Source: SIG452 sp045631485
Lineage (GTDB): Bacteria > Bacillota > Clostridia > UMGS1840
Direction of reading: 5' to 3'
DNA length: 28,084 nucleotides
Assembly: GCA_045631485.1 (NCBI GenBank)
Contig: JAZQUU010000006.1
Span: forward strand, 1 to 28,084
Part shown: positions 1 through 7,132 of the stretch, piece by piece
How the letters are laid out: each line of letters starts with the position of its first letter
Numbering within the stretch: the stretch's first letter is position 1
Program-made: the position numbers and the translations under genes
Notes under the pieces: model-generated
What the model saw: only the letters and a program-made list of their open reading frames with translations
Databases searched by the model: none
What the model was told of the DNA's origin: nothing

Positions 1-858
1 GAATGGAATGGAGAAAATATCACCGAGCCCGGCAATTATTATTTAGCACAGCATTACGGCACACCTGACCGAAACATTACCATTTCTGCGGATGCTCATA
101 TCTGCTTAAATGGATACAGAATTAGTTTTCTTACAAACCGCAGTGTTACTATTGAATCAAATGTCAGTGTGTCGTTTTGTGATTGTTCCGAAGATAATAG
201 CGGAGGAATTAGCAGTGCACAGTGCTTAGCAACCGTTGCCGTGTATGGGAATCTGGATGTGTATCAGGGATATTATACCAGCACCGATTGTGCGATTTAT
301 AATTATTCCACGGGAACCATTAACTTCTATAACGGCAAGATCAATGCGAATGGAAGTCCTTACGGATATCCCAACGGAATCAACAATTCCAAAGGAACAT
401 TGAATGTTTACGACGGTATTTTCCATGGTTATAATATGGATATTTGCAGATATTCGGGAACGGTTGCGGTAATGGGAGGGATTTATACCAAGCAAGTGCC
501 CGCAGATTTACTTGCAGAAGGGTATGAATGTGTGCCGAATCCTGATGATAATTGGTACCGTTACAAAGTGCAGAAAATTATGAAAATCACCATTTCAAAC
601 AATAACGACCAGATTCACGTTTTCAATCCTGATTCTGTGATGTACGAGGATATCACCGTGTTGGCGGCTTATTATCTGGATGAAACTCACTTTGTTGTAG
701 CAATTGCTCCTCAAGTGGATATTTTAGCGGGTACAACCACTTATATTCCTGTTCCGGAAGATATTGACATGAATCAAGTGGTGCAGGTGAAGGTGTTCTT
801 GTGGTATGATTTGGTGAACCTGAAACCGATTCCTCAATCAGCGTCTCCTTTAGAATAA
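1..858 (+). CDS. C-terminal part of a secreted beta-helix surface protein (5' truncated by window)
   Basis: The frame is open from base 1 with no start, so only the last 285 residues are seen. Residues 1 to about 170 are short repeating strands rich in Gly, Asn, Tyr and Thr, with phrases such as LNGYRI, VYGNLDVYQG and INFYNGKI. This is typical of right-handed beta-helix (pectate-lyase-like) repeats of clostridial surface proteins. A GGIYTKQVPADLLAEGYE phrase closes the helix, as often seen in such proteins. The last 90 residues form a separate beta-rich domain ending in VKVFLWYDLVNLKPI, which resembles the C-terminal domain of the two phosphatases downstream. No LPXTG motif or S-layer homology repeat is visible. 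The gene converges on the DUF1015 gene and they share a terminator. Function is unknown; adhesion or polysaccharide binding is only a guess. Confidence 0.75.
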   Translation, partial: EWNGENITEPGNYYLAQHYGTPDRNITISADAHICLNGYRISFLTNRSVTIESNVSVSFCDCSEDNSGGISSAQCLATVAVYGNLDVYQGYYTSTDCAIYNYSTGTINFYNGKINANGSPYGYPNGINNSKGTLNVYDGIFHGYNMDICRYSGTVAVMGGIYTKQVPADLLAEGYECVPNPDDNWYRYKVQKIMKITISNNNDQIHVFNPDSVMYEDITVLAAYYLDETHFVVAIAPQVDILAGTTTYIPVPEDIDMNQVVQVKVFLWYDLVNLKPIPQSASPLE

Positions 859-865
859 TCAATGT

Positions 866-903
866 AAAAAAACACTACTGCTTTTTGACAGTAGTGTTTT
901 TTT
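866..903. terminator. Bidirectional intrinsic terminator
   Basis: A 10-bp stem, AACACTACTG at 871-880 with CAGTAGTGTT at 889-898, has an 8-nt loop. It is flanked by an A run before and a T run after, so it can end both the beta-helix gene (plus) and the DUF1015 gene (minus). Confidence 0.9.
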
Positions 904-916
904 AGTATTTTTAAAA

Positions 917-2188
917 TTATTTTATTTTTCTTGCTTCGGTGTAGAGGCGTTTGTCGCAGGCATCTCCCATAGAGAAGGTTTTTCGGGGGAGGGCACCGTC
1001 TAAAATCACCGATTTATAGAGGTCTGCTTTATCCATGGCATCTAAGATGATACCGAAATTGGATTCGTTTTCACAAAGATTTTTTACAACATCATCCCCG
1101 TGAATATAATCAATTTCGCCGCCGTTTGTTTTTACAAATTCGTCCAGCATTTTCTGCACGGTTGCCACGGTTAAATATTCCTTGGAATCGGTAATGGTCA
1201 CTTTTTTGGTTTTGCCTTTGGTTACCAATAAGAAGGTTTGACCTTTGGCGTCATCCGCATAGCTTACGGAATAATTTTTTTCAAGTAATGCCAAAAAATC
1301 ATCGGCTTTGGCATCAAAAATCACACGATGGATTGCTTCAAACACCAAAGACTTGTCGTGCAGGTTTACCAATTCGCAAAGAGCGTATCTTGCGGGAGAA
1401 TTTTTTGCCGCTTCCTCACCGATTTCTTTCTTTAGGTTTTCGTAGTTAGTTTTTGCGGTAGCAAGAGAGTGATTTCCGTCTCCCATTGCGAAAACTAAGG
1501 GGGAAGCTTCGGCTACACCATATTTTTCGTTAAAAAGGGCTAAATCTGAAAGTTTTGCAAGTTTTTCGTCTAACTTGTCGGCATAAGCTTTGGGAAGCTT
1601 ATAGCCTGCAATTTTGCCCGAATTCTGCATCAGAGTAAAATCGTACACCTTTTCAAATTCTGAGGTAGCCTTTTCTAAAGGTTCAATGATATCACAATCG
1701 GCATCGTCAATTAAAAGCATAATGTGGGGAAGCTCAATGGGAGCATCTTTTCTCACCTTCAGACGGGGAGGGATACGGGACACTACGGTGCCCTCGGTAG
1801 CTCTTACCTTGGTTTTGGAGCCGACGGAGTAGTCATATTCTTCCAAATCCACGCTGCCGACAATTCCCAAACGTTTTACGCCGTTTCGCAAGGTTCTTTC
1901 CACGAAAATATAGGCATCCTTGTGTTTGGTGAACACGTCTTCTGCCATGTAGGTGTCCATGGTTTCATTGGTTCTTTTGATACGCTCATCAATATCCGCA
2001 TCGTTTAAGTAAATTTCGGGGACGGTGAGGCGAAGGGTAGAATAAGCCCCCTCGGTTACCTTTTCCACTTCCTGCCAATAATCGGGTTCGGAGGTGTACT
2101 GGTCGCAGGCAACCACGCTCCATTGTTTCATTTTCTCGGGATTATCCGAGAATTTCGGTAATAAAATATCACAACGACGAAATGCCAT
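917..2188 (-). CDS. DUF1015 family protein
   Basis: A 423-residue cytosolic protein with no signal peptide or membrane segment. The N-terminus (AFRRCDILLPKFSDNPEKM) and the central GDGNHSLATAK phrase, corresponding to the DGxHRxxA-type motif, mark the DUF1015 family, which is widespread and of unknown biochemistry. Length is usual for the family. The ATG at 2188 is chosen because AGAAAGGA lies 8-10 nt upstream. Longer in-frame starts at 2215 and 2245 lack a spaced ribosome site, and 2245 lies inside the promoter found at 2223-2252. The gene is monocistronic, transcribed from its own promoter and ended by the shared hairpin at 866-903. The phosphatase gene upstream is closed off by its own terminator, so the two need not be co-expressed. 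Confidence 0.85.
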   Translation of the reverse strand: MAFRRCDILLPKFSDNPEKMKQWSVVACDQYTSEPDYWQEVEKVTEGAYSTLRLTVPEIYLNDADIDERIKRTNETMDTYMAEDVFTKHKDAYIFVERTLRNGVKRLGIVGSVDLEEYDYSVGSKTKVRATEGTVVSRIPPRLKVRKDAPIELPHIMLLIDDADCDIIEPLEKATSEFEKVYDFTLMQNSGKIAGYKLPKAYADKLDEKLAKLSDLALFNEKYGVAEASPLVFAMGDGNHSLATAKTNYENLKKEIGEEAAKNSPARYALCELVNLHDKSLVFEAIHRVIFDAKADDFLALLEKNYSVSYADDAKGQTFLLVTKGKTKKVTITDSKEYLTVATVQKMLDEFVKTNGGEIDYIHGDDVVKNLCENESNFGIILDAMDKADLYKSVILDGALPRKTFSMGDACDKRLYTEARKIK

Positions 2189-2222
2189 ATTTTTCAATCC
2201 TTTCTTGTAAGACATCTCCCTT

Positions 2223-2252
2223 ATTTTAACACAAAAAATTACCAAATGTCAA
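2223..2252 (-). promoter_or_regulatory. Sigma-A promoter of the DUF1015 gene
   Basis: On the minus strand a TTGACA box (2247-2252) is followed after 18 nt by TAAAAT (2223-2228), which is preceded by TGT (extended -10). The expected transcription start is near 2216, consistent with translation from 2188. Confidence 0.75.
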
Positions 2253-2273
2253 CACTTTTTCCAAATGATTTCC

Positions 2274-2302
2274 AAAAAAAGAGACTTGCGAAAGCAAGTC
2301 TC
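2274..2302 (-). terminator. Intrinsic terminator of the first phosphatase gene
   Basis: Stem GAGACTTGC (2281-2289) and GCAAGTCTC (2294-2302) close a 4-nt loop. On the minus strand it is followed by seven T (the A run at 2274-2280). It lies 16 nt past the stop of the phosphatase gene. Confidence 0.9.
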
Positions 2303-2317
2303 TTTTTTGTTAGTTGT

Positions 2318-5300
2318 TTAGAACAGGGGAACTAAGTTGTTGGTTAACAACATTGCTTTTACGGTACCGGAAGATGCACTCGGTAAAGATACGGAGTAAT
2401 CTTTTGCAGTACCAACTTCCTGTAGAGACAGGTCGATTACAACTAAGTTAATCTGAACCAGTTTGTTGCCTGCATATTCTGCTACATACAGAGTTACCAC
2501 GTCGGTATCGTCTGCAGAGGTTTTTACATAGGATACGGATGCAGTGTCACCGTTTAATGCGAAATTTTTGAATTCAGAAATTTCAGGTTCTTCGGGTTCT
2601 TCAATTTCTTCAATCACAATTTTCACATTATCCCAACCGATGCCTGCTGTGGTACCGGTGGTATCAGACAATCTGATCTGATTGAAGGTTACAGCTGTAT
2701 TGGTGGGGTTGGTGATGGTGATGGTATTTGCACCTGCTTTGATGTATGCATATTCTAAAGTGCCGTCTGCAGCGTAATGATTCCATCCGGAAGTGCTGTT
2801 TTTCACTGCACCATAGAAGCCGGTATCAGTAGAAATGATGTATTCTTCATTGGTTACAGCGTCAGATTTCTGATAAGACAGATAGTACATACCGGTTTCT
2901 GCCACATCCACGTTAATGGTAACGGAAGAATTTGCAGGAACAGTTACGGGAGTAGAATAATATACATCGTTTAAGGTGATGGTGAACTGTCCGTTGGTTG
3001 CAACGGAAGTGATGTAGTCAACACCCTGATTTTCCATAACGGTAAAGGTTAAGGAAGCGGTTTTGTCGGTAGTGGTGATTACATTTTCACCTTTTACTAA
3101 GAACAGTTTTCCGGTTGTTCCTGCAGTTAAAGAAACCTTATGGCCGGTTTCGTTGGTTAAAGTAACCGCTTTGTCAGAAGTCACTTCGTATACCCCTGCG
3201 CAAGGAGCGGTGAAGGTGATATCACCGGTGGGAGCAGGAGTGGGAGTAGGAGTAGGTTCTACTTCGGTTCCTCTGTAGGGCACTAAGTTATAGAACGCCA
3301 TAGAGGAGTAATCTCCGCTTTCATTAAATAAACCGATATCAATTTCGTATAAACCTGCAGAGCCTTCGCCATTCCAGGTAACGGTGATTTCGTTTTCGCC
3401 TTCTCTTAAGAAGATTAAAGCATCGGTACCATCACCGCTGGACCAACCGGTTTTGGTACGGTTTACCTGCCAGTAGTAGCCTTCTTCGGTGCTGATTTCA
3501 AAACCTGCAGTACCTTTTGCATAGTCGCCGGCAAAGGTTTGGAATACATACACGCCGGTGTAGGGTGCATTATAAGTATAGATTACAGAAGAACCGGGTG
3601 CTTTGTAGTAATCGGTTGCATAGTTGCTGACTTCAGAACCTACATACACTTTAGAACCGCCGGGGAAGTATTCGGTGCCGTAATCAATGCCCACGTTGCT
3701 ATATTTACCATTCCAGCTGTCGATGGTTTTTGCAGGAATCGGAGGAATATTGCCGGAAGGAGCAGAGGTCGGGGTAGGAGTTGCAGTAGGTTTCACAGTG
3801 GGGGTGGGAGTTGCGGTAGGAGCGGTAGTAGGTGTGGGAGTTGTGGTGGGAGTAGGAACGATTCCTTCTTCCACAATTACTTTTACGTTATCCCAACCTA
3901 AAGCAGTAGAGAAGTTAGAAGTTTTAGAAACACGAACTTGTTCGAATGACACGGAAGAGGAAGTGGGGTTTTTCACAGTGATAGTGTTTGCACCTTCTCT
4001 TAAGTATACATACTCAACGGTGTTGTCTAATCCGTAATGATTCCAACCGGAAGTGGTATCTTTTACCGCGGCATATAAACCGGTATCGGTTTCCATGGTA
4101 TACACTTCGTTAGTGGGATTCCATTTCTGGTAAGAAAGATAATACATACCGCTTGCAGGCACTGTTACATTCAGGGTAGTGCTGGAATTTGCAGCAACAG
4201 TGAATGCGGAAGAGGTTGCATTTTCGTCAGTGATGGTGAAGCCGGTGGTTGCAACCTGAGTAACATAGTCAAGTCCCTGATTTTTCATCACATTAAAGGT
4301 CAGGTTTGCAGAGGTATCGGTGGTGGTAATCTTGTTGAAACCTTTTACTAAGAACAGTTTTCCGGTTGCACCTGCTGCTAAGGTAACAATGTGGCCGGTT
4401 TCATTGGTTAAGGTAACTGCTTTATCGGAAGTTACCTGGAATACACCTGCACAAGGAGCGGTGTAAGAAACGGTGTTGGGATCCAGAGTGGGAGTGGGAA
4501 CAGGAGTTGCAGTGGGAACGGGAACAACAGTTCCGTCACCGGGTAATCTGTCGCTCTGTTTCAACAGGTAAGAGAAGTCTAAGTGGTTACCTGCGTTTAA
4601 CATACCAAAATCGTATTCTGCCATGGTAAATGCGGTGGAACCGATGTTTTCAATGTATAAGGTGTTATCGCCTTTGTTGAAGTAGATAGGCTCGTCTTTG
4701 GGAGGAGTCATACGGTTGGTCCAGGTGTTTACTGCAGTCAATTCGTAGTCTGCGTAGTAGCCGTTTCCGGTAGTCAGTCTCACTTTTGCAGTGCCGCTTA
4801 AAGCACTTAATTTCAGCTGTGCGGCATAGATACCGCTATAGGGCAGGCCGGAAACAGTTACAGTAGTATATGCACCGGGAGCCAAAGTGGTGGTATTTTC
4901 GTTACCGGAGGTGTATTTGTTGAAGTAACCTGCCTGATCTTGTGCTGCATAAGTCCAGGTTGCTCTGATTTTTGCATCAGCTCTGGTGGGAGTTACTCCT
5001 GCATCCACAGCAAATTTGGTTGCCACTAACTGAATGTCGGAAATGGTACAAGCTTCATTACCAACGTTCATCATTTTCATAGTGGTTTTGCCGGTGGGAA
5101 GATATAAGAATTCGTAGTTGCCATTATTGAAATAGTAGTTTGCTTCAGCGGATTTTACAGGTAACATTGCATAGTATACATCGTTGGTGATGGTATCAAG
5201 CATGGTGTTACCGCCGGAAGATTTTACCTGCAGATAGTAAAGACCTGCATTGGCAACGGGAACGTTGAAGGTTACATAGCCGCCGGGCTGGATGGTGAAG

Positions 5301-6922
5301 GAAGTGTTACCGTTGTTGGTAACGTTTTCATAGCTGGATACATTGCCCCAGAAGGTAGCAGCAGTACCCATAGAGGTAATGGAAGTTTCAGTAATCAAGC
5401 TGGTGTTGCCGGAAGTTCCGCCACCGGTGGTAGCATCATCGTCGGGAACTTCGGTACCATTAATGTAGTTTAACAGTTTCTGGGGAACATAGAATTTACC
5501 TGTGTAGTATTCGTATACTGCAATCTGACCGTCTAAGTCCACTTTTTTGCCGTCCAGCATTGCATAGGACTGGTTTGCGTCGATGGTACAGTTTGCATTG
5601 TTGAACTTAAAGGTACCTGTGAAGTTGTTGGAACCGGATTCGGAATCGTAGGTTCTGGTATATGTACCCATACTACTTACGTTGACAAACAACTGAGAAG
5701 TTGCGGTATCTAAGTTGATACCCATACAGTCGGCAAGGTAAGGAGCTAATTTGTTGTTACCAATTACATAGTTGGTGTAGTTGGAAGCAACGCCAGGATT
5801 GGAACTGGTTCCGGAGGGATAGGAAATTCCTGCGGGAACATACAGATACACACCACCGTTTCTTGCAGTGTGGTCTTTAGAACTCCAGGTTAAGCCTGCA
5901 GTTGTTGGGTTCTGACCGTTTCTGATCTGAGTAACAGCAGTAGATTTGTTAACGATATTCATACCGCCGGTATCATGGTCAGGAGCAATCATGACAACGG
6001 TATCGGTTCTTCCTTTTGCATATTCGATAGCCACTTTTACAGCTTCGTCAAATGCAATGTAGTTACCAACCATTTCCAGAGCGTTGTTATCATGTCCGCC
6101 GGTGTCGATGGAGCTACCTTCAACCATCATAAAGAAACCGGTATCGTTTTCTAATGCACGGATTGCGGTAGAGGTCAGTTCTGCTAAGGTAGGGGTAGCA
6201 GCGGTGTTCTGATAGTCGAAGGAGTGATAGGGAAGATTGCTCCAGACTTTGTCACCACGTTGAATGGTGTTAAGCTGAGCTTTGTTATTGATAATGGTGT
6301 AGCCACGGTTTGCAATCTCGGTAGGAGCTGCAGAGTATTTACACATATTGTTGTTTAAGCCGGAGCATAAAATAACATCGATGCCCTGGTTAATCATCTG
6401 TTCTGCCATCATACGGTAGTCAGAACGGTTGATGGTATGTGCACCGAAAGCTGCGGGAGTTGCGTGCACGAATTCGTAGTCAGCAACCAGACCGGTTTTT
6501 CTGCCGGAAAGCTGAGCAGCTTCCAAGATATTTGCAACGGGTTTGTTACTGGGGTTTATACCAATCATATATAAACCGGATTTATAGCCGGTTGCCAATG
6601 CTGTACCTGCAGCTGCGGAGTCGGTGGGTCCGGAAGTACCGATTGCGCTGGTTTCCACACCTGCAATCAGGTAATCCTTCATGTACATTTTGTTCACAGT
6701 TTGCTGAGTGGCATAGGGGTAGAGTGTTCTGTTCATACCTCCAGCCTGTTTTACTGCATCGGCCATATCAACCGGAACTGTACCGCCCCCATCGGGAATC
6801 ATGTAGATTACGTTTTTGATTTTGCCGGTGTTTGCTGCTGATACTGTGGTTGTGGTAATGGTGAACATAGACATTACCATCACAAGTGCCAGCAAGAGAG
6901 AAAGAAGTTTTTTGGGTCTCAT
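2318..6922 (-). CDS. Secreted modular alkaline phosphatase, paralog 1
   Basis: A 1534-residue exoprotein that should hydrolyse phosphate monoesters outside the cell. Residues 1-29 are a signal peptide (KK, hydrophobic core, VSA cut site). The PhoA-family catalytic domain covers about 33-400: metal ligand D44, nucleophile Ser102 in TDSAAAG, R166, E268, D273 and H277 (DTGGHDN), D315-H316 (PDHD) and H351 (DHTARN), so the full active site is present. P43 before D44 is unusual; the paralog has Gly. Around 440-485 is a short GKKVDLDGQ...YVPQKLL segment resembling the copper-amine-oxidase N-terminal-like repeat. Then come about five beta-sandwich modules (GxY...YY...GW...G-NTI) and two short TSDKAVTLTNETGH modules, separated by Pro/Thr linkers. 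The last 85 residues form a domain ending in LVPLF, shared with paralog 2. AAAGGAG lies 9 nt before the ATG. Catalytic call firm; module function (perhaps glycan binding) inferred. Confidence 0.92.
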   Translation of the reverse strand: MRPKKLLSLLLALVMVMSMFTITTTTVSAANTGKIKNVIYMIPDGGGTVPVDMADAVKQAGGMNRTLYPYATQQTVNKMYMKDYLIAGVETSAIGTSGPTDSAAAGTALATGYKSGLYMIGINPSNKPVANILEAAQLSGRKTGLVADYEFVHATPAAFGAHTINRSDYRMMAEQMINQGIDVILCSGLNNNMCKYSAAPTEIANRGYTIINNKAQLNTIQRGDKVWSNLPYHSFDYQNTAATPTLAELTSTAIRALENDTGFFMMVEGSSIDTGGHDNNALEMVGNYIAFDEAVKVAIEYAKGRTDTVVMIAPDHDTGGMNIVNKSTAVTQIRNGQNPTTAGLTWSSKDHTARNGGVYLYVPAGISYPSGTSSNPGVASNYTNYVIGNNKLAPYLADCMGINLDTATSQLFVNVSSMGTYTRTYDSESGSNNFTGTFKFNNANCTIDANQSYAMLDGKKVDLDGQIAVYEYYTGKFYVPQKLLNYINGTEVPDDDATTGGGTSGNTSLITETSITSMGTAATFWGNVSSYENVTNNGNTSFTIQPGGYVTFNVPVANAGLYYLQVKSSGGNTMLDTITNDVYYAMLPVKSAEANYYFNNGNYEFLYLPTGKTTMKMMNVGNEACTISDIQLVATKFAVDAGVTPTRADAKIRATWTYAAQDQAGYFNKYTSGNENTTTLAPGAYTTVTVSGLPYSGIYAAQLKLSALSGTAKVRLTTGNGYYADYELTAVNTWTNRMTPPKDEPIYFNKGDNTLYIENIGSTAFTMAEYDFGMLNAGNHLDFSYLLKQSDRLPGDGTVVPVPTATPVPTPTLDPNTVSYTAPCAGVFQVTSDKAVTLTNETGHIVTLAAGATGKLFLVKGFNKITTTDTSANLTFNVMKNQGLDYVTQVATTGFTITDENATSSAFTVAANSSTTLNVTVPASGMYYLSYQKWNPTNEVYTMETDTGLYAAVKDTTSGWNHYGLDNTVEYVYLREGANTITVKNPTSSSVSFEQVRVSKTSNFSTALGWDNVKVIVEEGIVPTPTTTPTPTTAPTATPTPTVKPTATPTPTSAPSGNIPPIPAKTIDSWNGKYSNVGIDYGTEYFPGGSKVYVGSEVSNYATDYYKAPGSSVIYTYNAPYTGVYVFQTFAGDYAKGTAGFEISTEEGYYWQVNRTKTGWSSGDGTDALIFLREGENEITVTWNGEGSAGLYEIDIGLFNESGDYSSMAFYNLVPYRGTEVEPTPTPTPAPTGDITFTAPCAGVYEVTSDKAVTLTNETGHKVSLTAGTTGKLFLVKGENVITTTDKTASLTFTVMENQGVDYITSVATNGQFTITLNDVYYSTPVTVPANSSVTINVDVAETGMYYLSYQKSDAVTNEEYIISTDTGFYGAVKNSTSGWNHYAADGTLEYAYIKAGANTITITNPTNTAVTFNQIRLSDTTGTTAGIGWDNVKIVIEEIEEPEEPEISEFKNFALNGDTASVSYVKTSADDTDVVTLYVAEYAGNKLVQINLVVIDLSLQEVGTAKDYSVSLPSASSGTVKAMLLTNNLVPLF
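3755..3860 (-). repeat. Low-complexity repeat encoding a Pro/Thr-rich linker
   Basis: Degenerate GGAGTTGC/GGTAGGAGC-type repeats on the plus strand encode, on the minus strand, about 35 residues of alternating Pro, Thr and Ala between two modules of phosphatase paralog 1. Shorter linkers of the same kind lie near 3231-3255 and 4475-4530. They are probably flexible, and possibly glycosylated, spacers. Confidence 0.8.
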
Positions 6923-6950
6923 ATGTGGGGTCTCCTTTCTTTGTTTTAAT

Positions 6951-7014
6951 ATAATAAAATTTTTTTATTTACACTTTTGTAACTTAATTGTAACATATCG
7001 ATTGTTTCTTGTAA
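6951..7014 (-). promoter_or_regulatory. Candidate Pho-box promoter of phosphatase paralog 1
   Basis: The minus strand has three exact TTACAA hexamers, at 7009-7014, 6988-6993 and 6977-6982, spaced 21 and 11 bp, that is, on one face of the helix. A TATTAT -10 box lies at 6951-6956 and no -35 consensus is present; the hexamers occupy the -35 to -70 region. This matches the architecture of Bacillus PhoP-activated promoters (direct TT(A/C)ACA-like repeats at about 11-bp phase), so phosphate-starvation control is inferred. The PhoPR genes are not in the window. Confidence 0.55.
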
Positions 7015-7068
7015 ACCAAAGATTTGACGAATCGACACCCGAAAATTTGCTAAACTGAATTTTAAAGC

Positions 7069-7105
7069 AAAAAAAGAAAACCTTCCGAATATTCGGAAGG
7101 TTTTC
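7069..7105 (-). terminator. Intrinsic terminator of phosphatase paralog 2
   Basis: A perfect 30-nt palindrome at 7076-7105 (GAAAACCTTCCGAAT and its complement) is followed on the minus strand by a T run (the A run at 7069-7075). It separates the two paralogs into independent transcripts. Confidence 0.9.
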
Positions 7106-7132
7106 TTTCTTATTATAGTTTTTTAGAAACTC

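Noticed and set aside
3755..3860. Short regular repeats resembling a CRISPR or minisatellite array
   Set aside because: Units are degenerate, lack unique spacers and are explained by alternating Pro/Thr codons in a linker.
3539..4037. Plus-strand open frames full of Val/Gly repeats opposite the phosphatase gene
   Set aside because: They are the complement of Pro/Thr linker codons in paralog 1; no ribosome site, signal or plausible protein composition.
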